This document shows, one piece after another, positions 1 to 6,851 of a DNA stretch of 8,052 nt (the stretch's first letter is position 1; each line of letters opens with the position of its first letter). The notes beneath the pieces are model-generated. The model ran no database searches. It had not been told where the DNA came from and saw nothing but the letters and a program-made list of their open reading frames with translations. A program made the position numbers and the translations under genes. The stretch comes from Planctomycetaceae bacterium (GTDB lineage Bacteria > Planctomycetota > Planctomycetia > Pirellulales > UBA1268): positions 1 through 8,052 of the forward strand of contig JAUWWJ010000055.1 in NCBI GenBank assembly GCA_030616935.1, given 5' to 3'.

Positions 1-1240
1 GCGGTGAAAGATGCACTGTACGATCACAGATCAGCGCAAACGGATCGCTTCCTGCCGAGGTCACAACAAGCGTCAACGCTCCTTTACAGACTTCCTCCAG
101 CAGGTCTGCCAGCGCATGCTGCTGCTGAGTGTTCATGCCGTCCGCTGGTTCGTCAACGAGAAGAACCCGAGGATCCATAGCCAGACCGCGAGCAATTTCC
201 AAACAACGTTGCTCGTAACGTGTCAGATCTGAAGCAAACGAGAATGATTGATCGATCAGTCCCACAGACCGAATGAGTTCTTCAGTCCGCTCAATACAGC
301 CCGCTTTATTAACATGTGGCCACCATGCTGAAGATTTTCGATACGCGGCCTGCTCTACCGTAACAAGTATATTTTCAAACACTGTCATCGCGGGAAAGTT
401 TCTAGGAGATCGAAAAGTGCGGGCCACTCCAGCCCGAGCAGCAACCTCTGGCGAACGTCTCCCACGCTGCCAGATTGTCAGCGACATTCCAACTCCAAGA
501 AACAAACCACAAATAAAAGCAGACCAACCACGAAAACGAATGCGACGTTTCCCGGCTGCCAACCGGTCAAGAGTCGTTTCATCCAATAGAAGCTCGCGTT
601 GCGGCTCATTTGCATCGCCAACTAAATCGGTTAAGTCGGGAACAACACCCGGACCAGTTCGCCGAGCAGTCACTGCTGCTTGCATTTGATTCCGTAATTC
701 CCTGGCTTCAGACAGATCGCGACATACTGCAAGAACTTCACGTCCGTCTGCAGTGACAATTCGCCAATTACCGGCCAGCCGGTCAACAGCGAGTTCCGCG
801 CGGAAATAACTACGAAGTCGTCTCCCAAACGTTGCTGGTGTAAATGGTTCGTCAACTACAAGACCTCGCTTAACAACAGCCAGCCACAATCGATCGATAT
901 CTACCGCAGCGGCCGCACATAACAAACCAACAAGAATGCCTGTGAACAGTACTCCCCAGAATGTTTTCGTCGAGAACGCCTGTTTCAATCGACGTCCATC
1001 CAATCGGACCGAACCAGAAAATGCCGGCCTTAGCCCACTGATAGCATCAAGCAGAGCAACTTTTGACCCTCTTCCCGAATCTATAATGGCAACACTACTA
1101 CCTGCCGACACATCGAGTTCTAATTCATCGATGAGCGGTATCCCACCTGATTGAACCGTAAGCCGATCAATACTCAGAAGCGGAATGTCTGCTGGGAGGA
1201 CAGAGCCGTCGCTCACTTTCGTATTCTCTCCATGAGTCAT
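1..1240 (-). CDS. LivG-like ABC pseudo-ATPase with inserted two-helix membrane domain (3' end beyond window)
   Basis: A single frame stays open for 413 codons from the ATG at 1240 to the window edge; the C-terminus is missing. Residues 22-84 match the LivG N-terminal half (GSVRLDG, 76-82), and 264-413 match the C-terminal half (GVARTF 271-276, MTVFENILV 285-293, CLEIARGLAMDP 346-357, VLLVDEP 359-365, CDR 405-407). LivG normally powers Liv/HAAT importers at the cytoplasmic membrane face and is about 255 residues. Here nearly all ATP-handling motifs are altered: Walker A is DSGRGSKVA (54-62; lysine kept, two glycines and the Thr lost), the Q-loop Gln is R277, the signature is LTRYEQ (339-344), and the H-loop position is about A396. 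Walker B D363-E364 remains. About 176 residues with two hydrophobic helices separate the halves. Its ATG overlaps the livM stop and has an AGGAG 8 nt upstream. The gene seems intact and selected, not decayed. ABC ancestry is well supported by ungapped alignment from memory; loss of ATPase activity is inference. Confidence 0.86.
   Translation of the reverse strand, partial: MTHGENTKVSDGSVLPADIPLLSIDRLTVQSGGIPLIDELELDVSAGSSVAIIDSGRGSKVALLDAISGLRPAFSGSVRLDGRRLKQAFSTKTFWGVLFTGILVGLLCAAAAVDIDRLWLAVVKRGLVVDEPFTPATFGRRLRSYFRAELAVDRLAGNWRIVTADGREVLAVCRDLSEARELRNQMQAAVTARRTGPGVVPDLTDLVGDANEPQRELLLDETTLDRLAAGKRRIRFRGWSAFICGLFLGVGMSLTIWQRGRRSPEVAARAGVARTFRSPRNFPAMTVFENILVTVEQAAYRKSSAWWPHVNKAGCIERTEELIRSVGLIDQSFSFASDLTRYEQRCLEIARGLAMDPRVLLVDEPADGMNTQQQHALADLLEEVCKGALTLVVTSAGSDPFALICDRTVHLSP
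461..988 (-). other. Inserted membrane domain inside the ABC fold (about residues 85-260)
   Basis: This segment interrupts the LivG-like protein in the loop after the GSVRLDG strand and before the helix that leads to the Q-loop. It contains hydrophobic helix 1 at residues 94-113 (from FWGVLF to AAAAV), a polar region at about 114-238, and hydrophobic helix 2 at 239-257 (WSAFICGLFLGVGMSLTIW). The polar region has a possible beta-beta-alpha stretch (NWRIV, REVLAVC, then an EARELRNQM helix) and ends in a basic patch, KRRIRFR (231-237). If both helices span the membrane, the polar region would face the periplasm, because the ABC halves must be cytoplasmic. Basic residues on both sides of helix 2 make the topology uncertain. 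I recognise no family for the polar region. No intein splice residues (terminal His-Asn, nucleophile at the junction) are evident. Confidence 0.75.
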
Positions 1241-1253
1241 TGTTGTGACTCCT
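1237..1253 (-). promoter_or_regulatory. ATGA stop/start overlap and ribosome binding site of the LivG-like gene
   Basis: The livM stop TGA (1239-1237) and the next ATG (1240-1238) share an ATGA overlap. An AGGAG at 1253-1249 lies 8 nt before the ATG, inside the livM coding sequence. This fixes the start of the LivG-like gene and implies translational coupling to livM, the arrangement expected for subunits of one complex. Confidence 0.85.
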
Positions 1254-2319
1254 GAAACTCAGCAGCGAACCGTCGTGATGGAATGAGTCCTACGGGGCGA
1301 AATCGCATTACAACGATCAATGCGATACCTACAAGAGCCAATCGCCAACTTCCAAGCGTAAAGAGACTAACATCAAACAACTGCCCCTGAATGCGCTGCA
1401 TCCAGGAATCAACCCACGGAATGACCACTATGTCAAAACCAAACAAGATTGTGACTCCGACAAGTGTTCCTAGAATACTACCTAGGCCACCTATTATGAC
1501 CGCGCACAGAATCGCGACTGACCGATTAAAACCAAACGCATTTGGGTCTCCTGTAGTACCGATACTTGCGACAGACAGGCAGCCAGCGAGTCCGGCTATC
1601 CCTGCTGCTATTGTAAAGGCGGAAAGCCGAACTTTTGTTGCAGAAATACCTATTGTCGCAGCAGCGAGTGGCTCCTCACGAACAGCAATCCAGGCACGGC
1701 CGAGTGCCGACTTTTCGAGAATTCGTACAAGCAGTACCACAACAAAGAGCACGATGAGCGACAGGTAGTAGAACCATCGTGAATCAACAACAAACTCTCT
1801 GCCAAGATCTATCCCCGAAACGAATATTCCAGATCCCGGGGGTGGAATAGGACCAAGCCCCTGTGTCCCACCTGTTACATTTTCTAGGTTCAAGAATAAG
1901 ACACGAACAACTTCACCAAAACCAAGCGTAACAATAGCAAGATATTCACCTCGAAGACGCAACGTTGGCGAGCCGAGCAGCGTTCCTATTGCAGCGGTCA
2001 CACTAACACTGACGAAAACCGCTGGGAGAAAACCGATCTCCAAGGGATTCATTGGGACAGTAAGGATCGCAAGAAAGAGACCTCCCAAGCCAAAAAATGA
2101 TGCAATTCCTAGGTGAAGTAATCCCGTGAATCCAACCATGACGTTGAGGCCAAGAGCCGCTATACAAATTATTAAGACTGACGTTATCTGTCCGCCAAGC
2201 CCTCCGGCTAATGCTGGATGAAACCATGGCGCGAAAGCTAGAATTAAAAAAACCGGTATTTCCCAATTTTTCTTGGACCAGCTCATGAAATGAGACAAGG
2301 AGGCACATTGAATTTTCAT
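1237..2319 (-). CDS. livM: LivM-type branched-chain amino acid ABC transporter permease
   Basis: This is a 360-residue inner-membrane permease of the Liv/HAAT family, which pairs with LivH to form the channel for leucine/isoleucine/valine-type or related small substrates, including urea in some members. Family signatures are clear: ALGLNVMVGFTG (55-66), RLRGEYLAIVTLGFGEVVR (121-139), TGGTQGLGPIPPP (149-161), the coupling segment GRAWIAVREEPLAAATIGI (207-225) and IIGGLGSILG (275-284). Many hydrophobic stretches fit about 8-10 membrane helices, and the length is typical. The reading frame is open back to 2415, but I chose the ATG at 2319: it overlaps the livH stop by 4 nt and has a strong AGGAGGG just upstream, and the longer version would add about 32 residues overlapping livH. 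The coupling segment keeps its usual acidic and alanine-rich character, so this subunit itself looks able to contact an ATPase. The substrate cannot be assigned from sequence. Confidence 0.94.
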   Translation of the reverse strand: MKIQCASLSHFMSWSKKNWEIPVFLILAFAPWFHPALAGGLGGQITSVLIICIAALGLNVMVGFTGLLHLGIASFFGLGGLFLAILTVPMNPLEIGFLPAVFVSVSVTAAIGTLLGSPTLRLRGEYLAIVTLGFGEVVRVLFLNLENVTGGTQGLGPIPPPGSGIFVSGIDLGREFVVDSRWFYYLSLIVLFVVVLLVRILEKSALGRAWIAVREEPLAAATIGISATKVRLSAFTIAAGIAGLAGCLSVASIGTTGDPNAFGFNRSVAILCAVIIGGLGSILGTLVGVTILFGFDIVVIPWVDSWMQRIQGQLFDVSLFTLGSWRLALVGIALIVVMRFRPVGLIPSRRFAAEFQESQQ

Positions 2320-2331
2320 CGCTGCCCTCCT
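2316..2331 (-). promoter_or_regulatory. ATGA overlap and strong ribosome binding site of livM
   Basis: The livH TGA (2318-2316) overlaps the livM ATG (2319-2317). The sequence AGGAGGG at 2331-2325 ends 5 nt before the ATG and is the best Shine-Dalgarno match in the window. It decides the livM start against the longer open frame that begins at 2415. Confidence 0.88.
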
Positions 2332-3233
2332 CTTGTCTTTGATTTCCCAAAAATTCCTTGCGGGCGAAATGCAAGAAAAATAATGAGCACAAGAAAAACC
2401 GATGCGATAGCCCAACGAGGGCCAAGAAGAGCTACTGAAATCGCACGAATTAATCCAACTATAAACCCACCGACTATTGCCCCAGGAACACTCCCTATAC
2501 CGCCAAGAACTGCTGCAGTAAGCGCATACAACCCCATTTGATGCCCCATCTGATAGTTAATTGTCGTTGCGTGAACACCTGCAGCAACACTCGCAACACC
2601 ACCGAGAAATCCGCTTATAAAAAAAGTAGCGATAACAAGTTTCCCTGCTTCCCCCGAACGAGCTGTTGCACGGGTGATTGCAGCAATGGAACGCAAGGAC
2701 CTTCCAAAACGGGTTTGACGAAGAAGAACGTACAGGAAAAAAACGGGTGGCACGATGATGACAAGAACCAGAAGATCAGCCATCGCAACAGGCACTCCAC
2801 CAACCAAACGCGTAGATTCCCGAAAAATCTCAGGAAATGCACGATCCGTCGGACCGATCCAAACGAGCCCTACATTCATAAGTACGAACGAAACACCGAT
2901 TGTTGAAACAAGAGGCGATAGAGGAGGGGCATTTCGCAGCGGACGATAGACAAACTGATCAATGCAAACATTCATGCAGCCACAAAACAGTCCACTGCAC
3001 ATAGCAGCCAGAACTACTATGAGGCAACCAGTCAGCGGATCGACCGGGAGTGGCACCAGGAATGACAAGATCGCCAGTGACAGGCAGCCACCGAGCATGA
3101 CTACATCCCCATGAGCGAAGTGGATGAGGCCTATGGTCCCGTACACCAACGTGTATCCGACAGCAATTAGCCCAAGAAATCCACCACTTGTGATTCCGAT
3201 ACCACATTGCTCAAGAAAGGATGCTACGTCCAC
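2316..3233 (-). CDS. livH: LivH-type branched-chain amino acid ABC transporter permease
   Basis: This 305-residue integral membrane protein is the other permease half of a Liv/HAAT importer. The hallmark N-terminal motif GLIAVGYTLVYGTIGLIHFA (21-40) is followed by HGD, and the C-terminal hallmark is ALTAAVLGGIGSVPGAIVGG (237-256). The end has the usual FRPQGIFG (289-296). Hydrophobic segments fit about 8 helices. The cytoplasmic coupling segment (about 178-200) reads RSLRSIAAITRATARSGEAG, and lacks the usual acidic N/D-P-E-A-A pattern and the GI(N) ending; one residue appears to be missing. The start is GTG at 3233: an in-frame TAG lies upstream with no better start in between, and GGGA at 3244-3241 is a weak ribosome binding site. 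An ATG at 3237 is out of frame. The gene lies 49 nt after the binding-protein gene and overlaps livM. Confidence 0.94.
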   Translation of the reverse strand: MDVASFLEQCGIGITSGGFLGLIAVGYTLVYGTIGLIHFAHGDVVMLGGCLSLAILSFLVPLPVDPLTGCLIVVLAAMCSGLFCGCMNVCIDQFVYRPLRNAPPLSPLVSTIGVSFVLMNVGLVWIGPTDRAFPEIFRESTRLVGGVPVAMADLLVLVIIVPPVFFLYVLLRQTRFGRSLRSIAAITRATARSGEAGKLVIATFFISGFLGGVASVAAGVHATTINYQMGHQMGLYALTAAVLGGIGSVPGAIVGGFIVGLIRAISVALLGPRWAIASVFLVLIIFLAFRPQGIFGKSKTRGGQR

Positions 3234-3244
3234 GCATGTGTCCC

Positions 3245-3275
3245 GACAAAGTAATCCGCTGGAAAATTCTTTGTC
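3245..3275 (-). repeat. 7-bp perfect inverted repeat between binding-protein and permease genes
   Basis: On the transcribed strand, GACAAAG (3275-3269) and CTTTGTC (3251-3245) form a perfect 7-bp stem with a 17-nt loop. It starts 7 nt after the binding-protein stop and ends 11 nt before the livH GTG, next to its weak GGGA site. No T-run follows, so it is not a classic terminator. Stem-loops in this position are known in other importer operons, where they help make more binding protein than permease. That role here is inference, and such a stem could arise by chance. Confidence 0.45.
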
Positions 3276-3282
3276 CTAAGTC

Positions 3283-4548
3283 TTATCTGCTACCGTCCTT
3301 TTTGCCTATGGCAGACGTCGACATGACTTCCTCATGCACAAACTTGCCATCCCGAACAACACTCACAGACACCTCCTGAAGTGTTGTATCCCCATTTGCA
3401 TCAATACCCCATTGCCCAAGTACACCATCGTCCACCTGGCTCGCAAAAGCCGATTCTACGATGGCTCGGCGATCTTTCTGGCCAACGTCTGCAATAGCTC
3501 GAATCACGAGCCTTGCCGCCTCATAACCGTGAATTACCGCATTGCTTGGACATGTTCCATATTTTTGTCGATACCGAAGAAATAATAATTTTTCGTCGCA
3601 ATCTGCTTGCTGCGGTGAAAGCCCTGCAGATGTGGCGAAACACCGACCCTCAAGAGAAGCAGCGCCTGCCGCTTCAAGGAAAGCCTCGGTACGACATCCA
3701 TCAGAAACCAACAGAATTGCCTCGCTCTCAGCTGACACAAGATCACGTGCGAGTTGCCCGCCTTTGGTTCGAGCACTACCTCCAAAATAGACAAGGTCTG
3801 GATCAGCACTCATAACGGACCCAACAAACGATTTGAACTCCGCTGCCTGCGGATCAATCGAGACGTGGTCGAGAACCGTCATTCCTTGCTCACGACATCG
3901 ATCAGCAAATAAAGACGCTACACCTCGCCCATAAACACCGGCATCATCAATGACGAAAACACGACGCACCCCACGCTCGAATGCCCAATCTGCGGCAAGT
4001 GGACCTTGAAGATCATCGGCAGGTACAACTCGTATGTAGTTTAATCTGCCAGACGGCCGATAAACGGTCGGCTCTCCAGGAAGCCCCAGACCCGGTTTGG
4101 TCAACCCAACGGCCGTATTCGCTGGAGATACCATCAACAAATCAGCATAGTTAAGAATAGGCATTGAGACTCGGGCTGCTCCTGAGTTCAAGGTACCAAT
4201 GTACGCCATTACGTCGGAATCCTGAACCGCCATGCGAGCATTAGCTGCCTCTCCTTCACTTGTCCACCGGCCAGATGCTGCTGAGCTGTTATCAAGATCA
4301 CGATATTCCAAAGTAAACCGCCCGGCTTTTGCTTTCACCTCATCAATTGCGAGCCGAATACCTCGAACAACCTCATCACTGAGCTGCCTAGACACACCCG
4401 TACGCGGCAGGCTCGAAACGAGACACATTCGATTGGATTCTATTTTTTGACAGCCGAAAGAATTTAGTCCAATGATCAGGCAAACTACGACGTTCCATAG
4501 CAACCTAAACGATGGTGACTTTTGCTGACAAAACCAAATACTTCTCAT
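3283..4548 (-). CDS. Liv-type ABC transporter substrate-binding lipoprotein
   Basis: This 421-residue protein is a type I periplasmic binding protein (Peripla_BP_6 / LivJ-like). The N-terminus has a basic start, a hydrophobic stretch (16-29) and the lipobox-like SFGC, with C33 as the likely lipidated residue. Two-lobe binding-fold landmarks are RGIRLAIDE (62-70), GTLNSGAARVSMPILN (118-133), SPANTAVGLTKPG (141-153), VRRVFVIDDAGVYGRGVA (194-211), DLVYFGGSARTKGGQLARD (251-269) and HGYEAARLVI (340-349). The segment with SPANT, LTKPG, GEP, YRPSGRLNY and RVVPADDLQG resembles a binding-protein subtype I know mainly from Actinobacteria and Chloroflexi. It would capture a small amino-acid-like ligand outside the membrane and deliver it to the LivH/LivM pair encoded next. 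Six cysteines besides C33 (42, 218, 285, 303, 317, 333) are more than usual. The ATG at 4548 has AAGG 7 nt upstream, and an in-frame TGA lies 24 nt upstream with no other start in between. The gene begins 35 nt after rlmKL. Confidence 0.92.
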   Translation of the reverse strand: MRSIWFCQQKSPSFRLLWNVVVCLIIGLNSFGCQKIESNRMCLVSSLPRTGVSRQLSDEVVRGIRLAIDEVKAKAGRFTLEYRDLDNSSAASGRWTSEGEAANARMAVQDSDVMAYIGTLNSGAARVSMPILNYADLLMVSPANTAVGLTKPGLGLPGEPTVYRPSGRLNYIRVVPADDLQGPLAADWAFERGVRRVFVIDDAGVYGRGVASLFADRCREQGMTVLDHVSIDPQAAEFKSFVGSVMSADPDLVYFGGSARTKGGQLARDLVSAESEAILLVSDGCRTEAFLEAAGAASLEGRCFATSAGLSPQQADCDEKLLFLRYRQKYGTCPSNAVIHGYEAARLVIRAIADVGQKDRRAIVESAFASQVDDGVLGQWGIDANGDTTLQEVSVSVVRDGKFVHEEVMSTSAIGKKDGSR

Positions 4549-4583
4549 GATTTCGCCTTCTTCATGTAGTCAACAAAAACTTT

Positions 4584-6824
4584 TCAGGCCTTTTTCACAA
4601 ACTTCCATGAACGATGTATCCGAGCATTCCGAAAATCTTCTGGCACTGTCTTCCGGCTAATCTCATATATATCGTACGTATTAGCGAGGAGCTTTTCATC
4701 AAATTTGAACCGACGGTAATTTGTTGAAAAATAGACAATACCACCCATACTAAGATTGTCGGCAACCGCTTGGAGCAGATCGGCATAGTCCCGCTGAACA
4801 TCCCAGTCCTGTAGCTGTCTCGTCGAACGTGAAAATGTTGGTGGATCAACAACAACAAGATCAAATGAACGCTCGCCTCGGCGAGCACGGTGCTTGAGGA
4901 ATTCACGAGCGTCATCTCGAAGAAGGGTATGTTGCCGCCTATCTAAAAACCCATTTTCCATGAGATTCCTCCTCGCCCATTCGAGATAGGTATTTGAGAG
5001 ATCGACAGTTGTGGTTGCTTCTGCTCCACCAGCAGCAGCCGCTACAGAAAAACTACCTGTATAACCAAATAAATTCAGGAAAGAACGACCTGCCGCATCA
5101 CCGCGAACCATCGCCCGAGTTTGGCGATGATCGAGAAAAAGTCCCGTATCAAGATAATCAGAAAGGTTGACTTCAAACTTCAACCCGTGTTCATTGACTG
5201 GGAAAGTAACAGAGCGGTCATCTACTTTTTCATACTGCCCCCCAGTTCGCTGTCGACGACGCACCTTAAAGAACACACAGTCTGGTGCAAGGCCAAGCTG
5301 ATCAACTGCAGCCTCAATGAGTCGATCGAGCCACACGTCATGCTCGACAGCTGTTCGCTCATGAGGACGCTCGTATTCGGCCGCATGAAGCCAATCACCA
5401 TACCTGTCAATAACTAGAGGGATTTCTGGAATATCCCGATCGTAGAGACGATATGCCACAATTCCTTGCTTCCTCGCCCATCGCCCAAGATGACGAGATC
5501 GCTTAGCAAGCCGTCTCCGAAAATCGCCTATCTGGTCACTTACGCTGCGTGACAATTTTTTCGTTGACGTGGAACGCTCTGCATCCGATTCTACTGACTT
5601 TTGATTCCCAACAAACGCACCCGATACTTTCTCTCCGTGAACAACTAACTCTATCAACCGACACTCAATTGGACCATTCGAAAGGACTACACGGCGATAT
5701 GGCTTTAGCCCAATTGATTTTGCAAGACCAACCGGCGCGAGCACTCCAGCTCGCCAGCCTGGACACACATTTTTCAACCAGTCACCGATCCTTCGAAATA
5801 CTGCCCCTGCTCTTGGCTGTGTAAGTCGCTCACCATACGGCGGATTGGTGAGCACCAAACCGGGACCACCTTCTGGACTCACCGCTTCAAAGTGATTGCA
5901 TGAAAATCTGATGGCATCTGCTACTCCGGCCAATTGAGCCGATTGTTCTGCAATCAGAACGACAGCAGGATCAAGATCGCTTGCATGAAACGTACCTAAA
6001 GGTGCCTTGGCTCTATTCTCAAGATCGAAAAGAATTTTCCTAGCAAGTTCTCTATCGAAATCATGGAACCGAAAAAAACCCTGCTTCCGACTCCTTGCAC
6101 GTAACAGACCCGGCGCAAGACCAGCCGCTTGGGTTGCCGCCTCAATAATGAACGTTCCTGAACCACACAGTGGATCCATCAAGGGTTCACCCGGTTGCCA
6201 GCCCGAAATACCAAGAATACCGGCAGCCAGAACCTCTGACAGAGGAGCCTCAACTTTCCCTTTCCTCCAACCACGCTGGTGTAAAGACTGACCCGCTGCA
6301 TCACGAAACAGAGTTGCTGTTTCTCCGGAAAGATGAAGTGACAGCCGAAGGCTTGCCCCATGCAACTGCACATTAGGCCGGCGACCGTGTGCCGCTCGCA
6401 CGCTATCTACCACTGCGTCCTTAACAACCTGGGAGGCGTAGAGTGAATGATCTATAAATGAATCATGGACTCGTGCATCGACTCTCAGTGTTTGAGTCGG
6501 ACGAAGATGCTTCGCCCAATCTACACTCGATATCGATTTATAAAGTGATTCTGGTGAACTCACAGCGAACCGCCCAAGTGGCTCGAGAATCCGAATAGCT
6601 ACACGAGACTCCAGCACCGCTCTATACAGCGTCTCTGTTGTTCCAGTGAATTCGATTGTGCGACGCCCAATTCTTAAATTTGTAGCGCCAAGCTCTGACA
6701 GCTCTTTCGCCAGCAGCCACTCGAGACCATCGAGTGTTCTTGCTGTCAGGCTTGCCGGCACATCCGGCTCACTAGGAAGCAATGGTCGTGGAGCTGGGGG
6801 TACTTCAGGGAAAAGAGATTCCAT
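4584..6824 (-). CDS. rlmKL: Bifunctional 23S rRNA methyltransferase RlmKL (m2G2445 and m7G2069)
   Basis: This 746-residue cytoplasmic fusion enzyme (702 in E. coli) uses S-adenosylmethionine to methylate two guanines of 23S rRNA during large-subunit assembly (E. coli numbering). The N-terminal half is RlmL: a THUMP RNA-binding domain at about 27-170, then a Rossmann methyltransferase with motif I DPLCGSGTF (217-225), the SDLDP acidic strand (282-286) and catalytic TNPPYGERL (326-334). After a basic, variable linker (about 400-435), the RlmK half begins near LGRWARKQGIVAYRLYD (446-462), with VNLSDYLDTGLFLDHR (552-567), motif I NLFGYTGSFSVAA (584-596) and VVDPPTF (658-664). The first ~26 residues are a proline-rich extension absent from the E. 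coli enzyme. Both active-site motifs look intact. The ATG at 6824 lies 27 nt after carB, with only a weak GGCAGG upstream, so a somewhat shorter start is possible. Confidence 0.95.
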   Translation of the reverse strand: MESLFPEVPPAPRPLLPSEPDVPASLTARTLDGLEWLLAKELSELGATNLRIGRRTIEFTGTTETLYRAVLESRVAIRILEPLGRFAVSSPESLYKSISSVDWAKHLRPTQTLRVDARVHDSFIDHSLYASQVVKDAVVDSVRAAHGRRPNVQLHGASLRLSLHLSGETATLFRDAAGQSLHQRGWRKGKVEAPLSEVLAAGILGISGWQPGEPLMDPLCGSGTFIIEAATQAAGLAPGLLRARSRKQGFFRFHDFDRELARKILFDLENRAKAPLGTFHASDLDPAVVLIAEQSAQLAGVADAIRFSCNHFEAVSPEGGPGLVLTNPPYGERLTQPRAGAVFRRIGDWLKNVCPGWRAGVLAPVGLAKSIGLKPYRRVVLSNGPIECRLIELVVHGEKVSGAFVGNQKSVESDAERSTSTKKLSRSVSDQIGDFRRRLAKRSRHLGRWARKQGIVAYRLYDRDIPEIPLVIDRYGDWLHAAEYERPHERTAVEHDVWLDRLIEAAVDQLGLAPDCVFFKVRRRQRTGGQYEKVDDRSVTFPVNEHGLKFEVNLSDYLDTGLFLDHRQTRAMVRGDAAGRSFLNLFGYTGSFSVAAAAGGAEATTTVDLSNTYLEWARRNLMENGFLDRRQHTLLRDDAREFLKHRARRGERSFDLVVVDPPTFSRSTRQLQDWDVQRDYADLLQAVADNLSMGGIVYFSTNYRRFKFDEKLLANTYDIYEISRKTVPEDFRNARIHRSWKFVKKA

Positions 6825-6851
6825 TACGCCTGCCAGAACTCTCGTTAACGC

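Noticed and set aside
273..689. Plus-strand open frames across the LivG-like gene and elsewhere
   Set aside because: They have no recognisable domains or family motifs and lie antisense to genes with clear family motifs.
461..988. Insert in the LivG-like gene as an intein or intron
   Set aside because: No intein splice-junction residues are seen, the content is membrane helices, and the frame continues without stops. The interrupted Walker A is itself degenerate and lies outside the insert.
1..1240. LivG-like gene as a decayed pseudogene
   Set aside because: There is no stop or frameshift over 413 codons, the start and ribosome binding site are good, and Walker B and structural motifs are conserved. 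Loss is restricted to nucleotide-handling residues.
2320..2415. Longer LivM start at 2415
   Set aside because: It would overlap livH by about 100 nt and add a non-family N-terminus. The ATG at 2319 has an AGGAGGG and a 4-nt overlap.
4545..4565. Six-codon ORF (MKKAKS) ending in a TGA that overlaps the binding-protein ATG
   Set aside because: It has a neat ATGA overlap but is too short to judge, with no clear ribosome binding site of its own or attenuator structure. It is probably chance.
4566..4606. A-rich and T-rich run at the rlmKL end as a terminator
   Set aside because: Only short A/T pairing is possible with no GC stem before the T-run, and the downstream gene follows within 35 nt.
6843..6850. 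8-bp palindrome CGTTAACG between carB and rlmKL
   Set aside because: It has no loop and cannot form a useful hairpin. No known operator is recognised.
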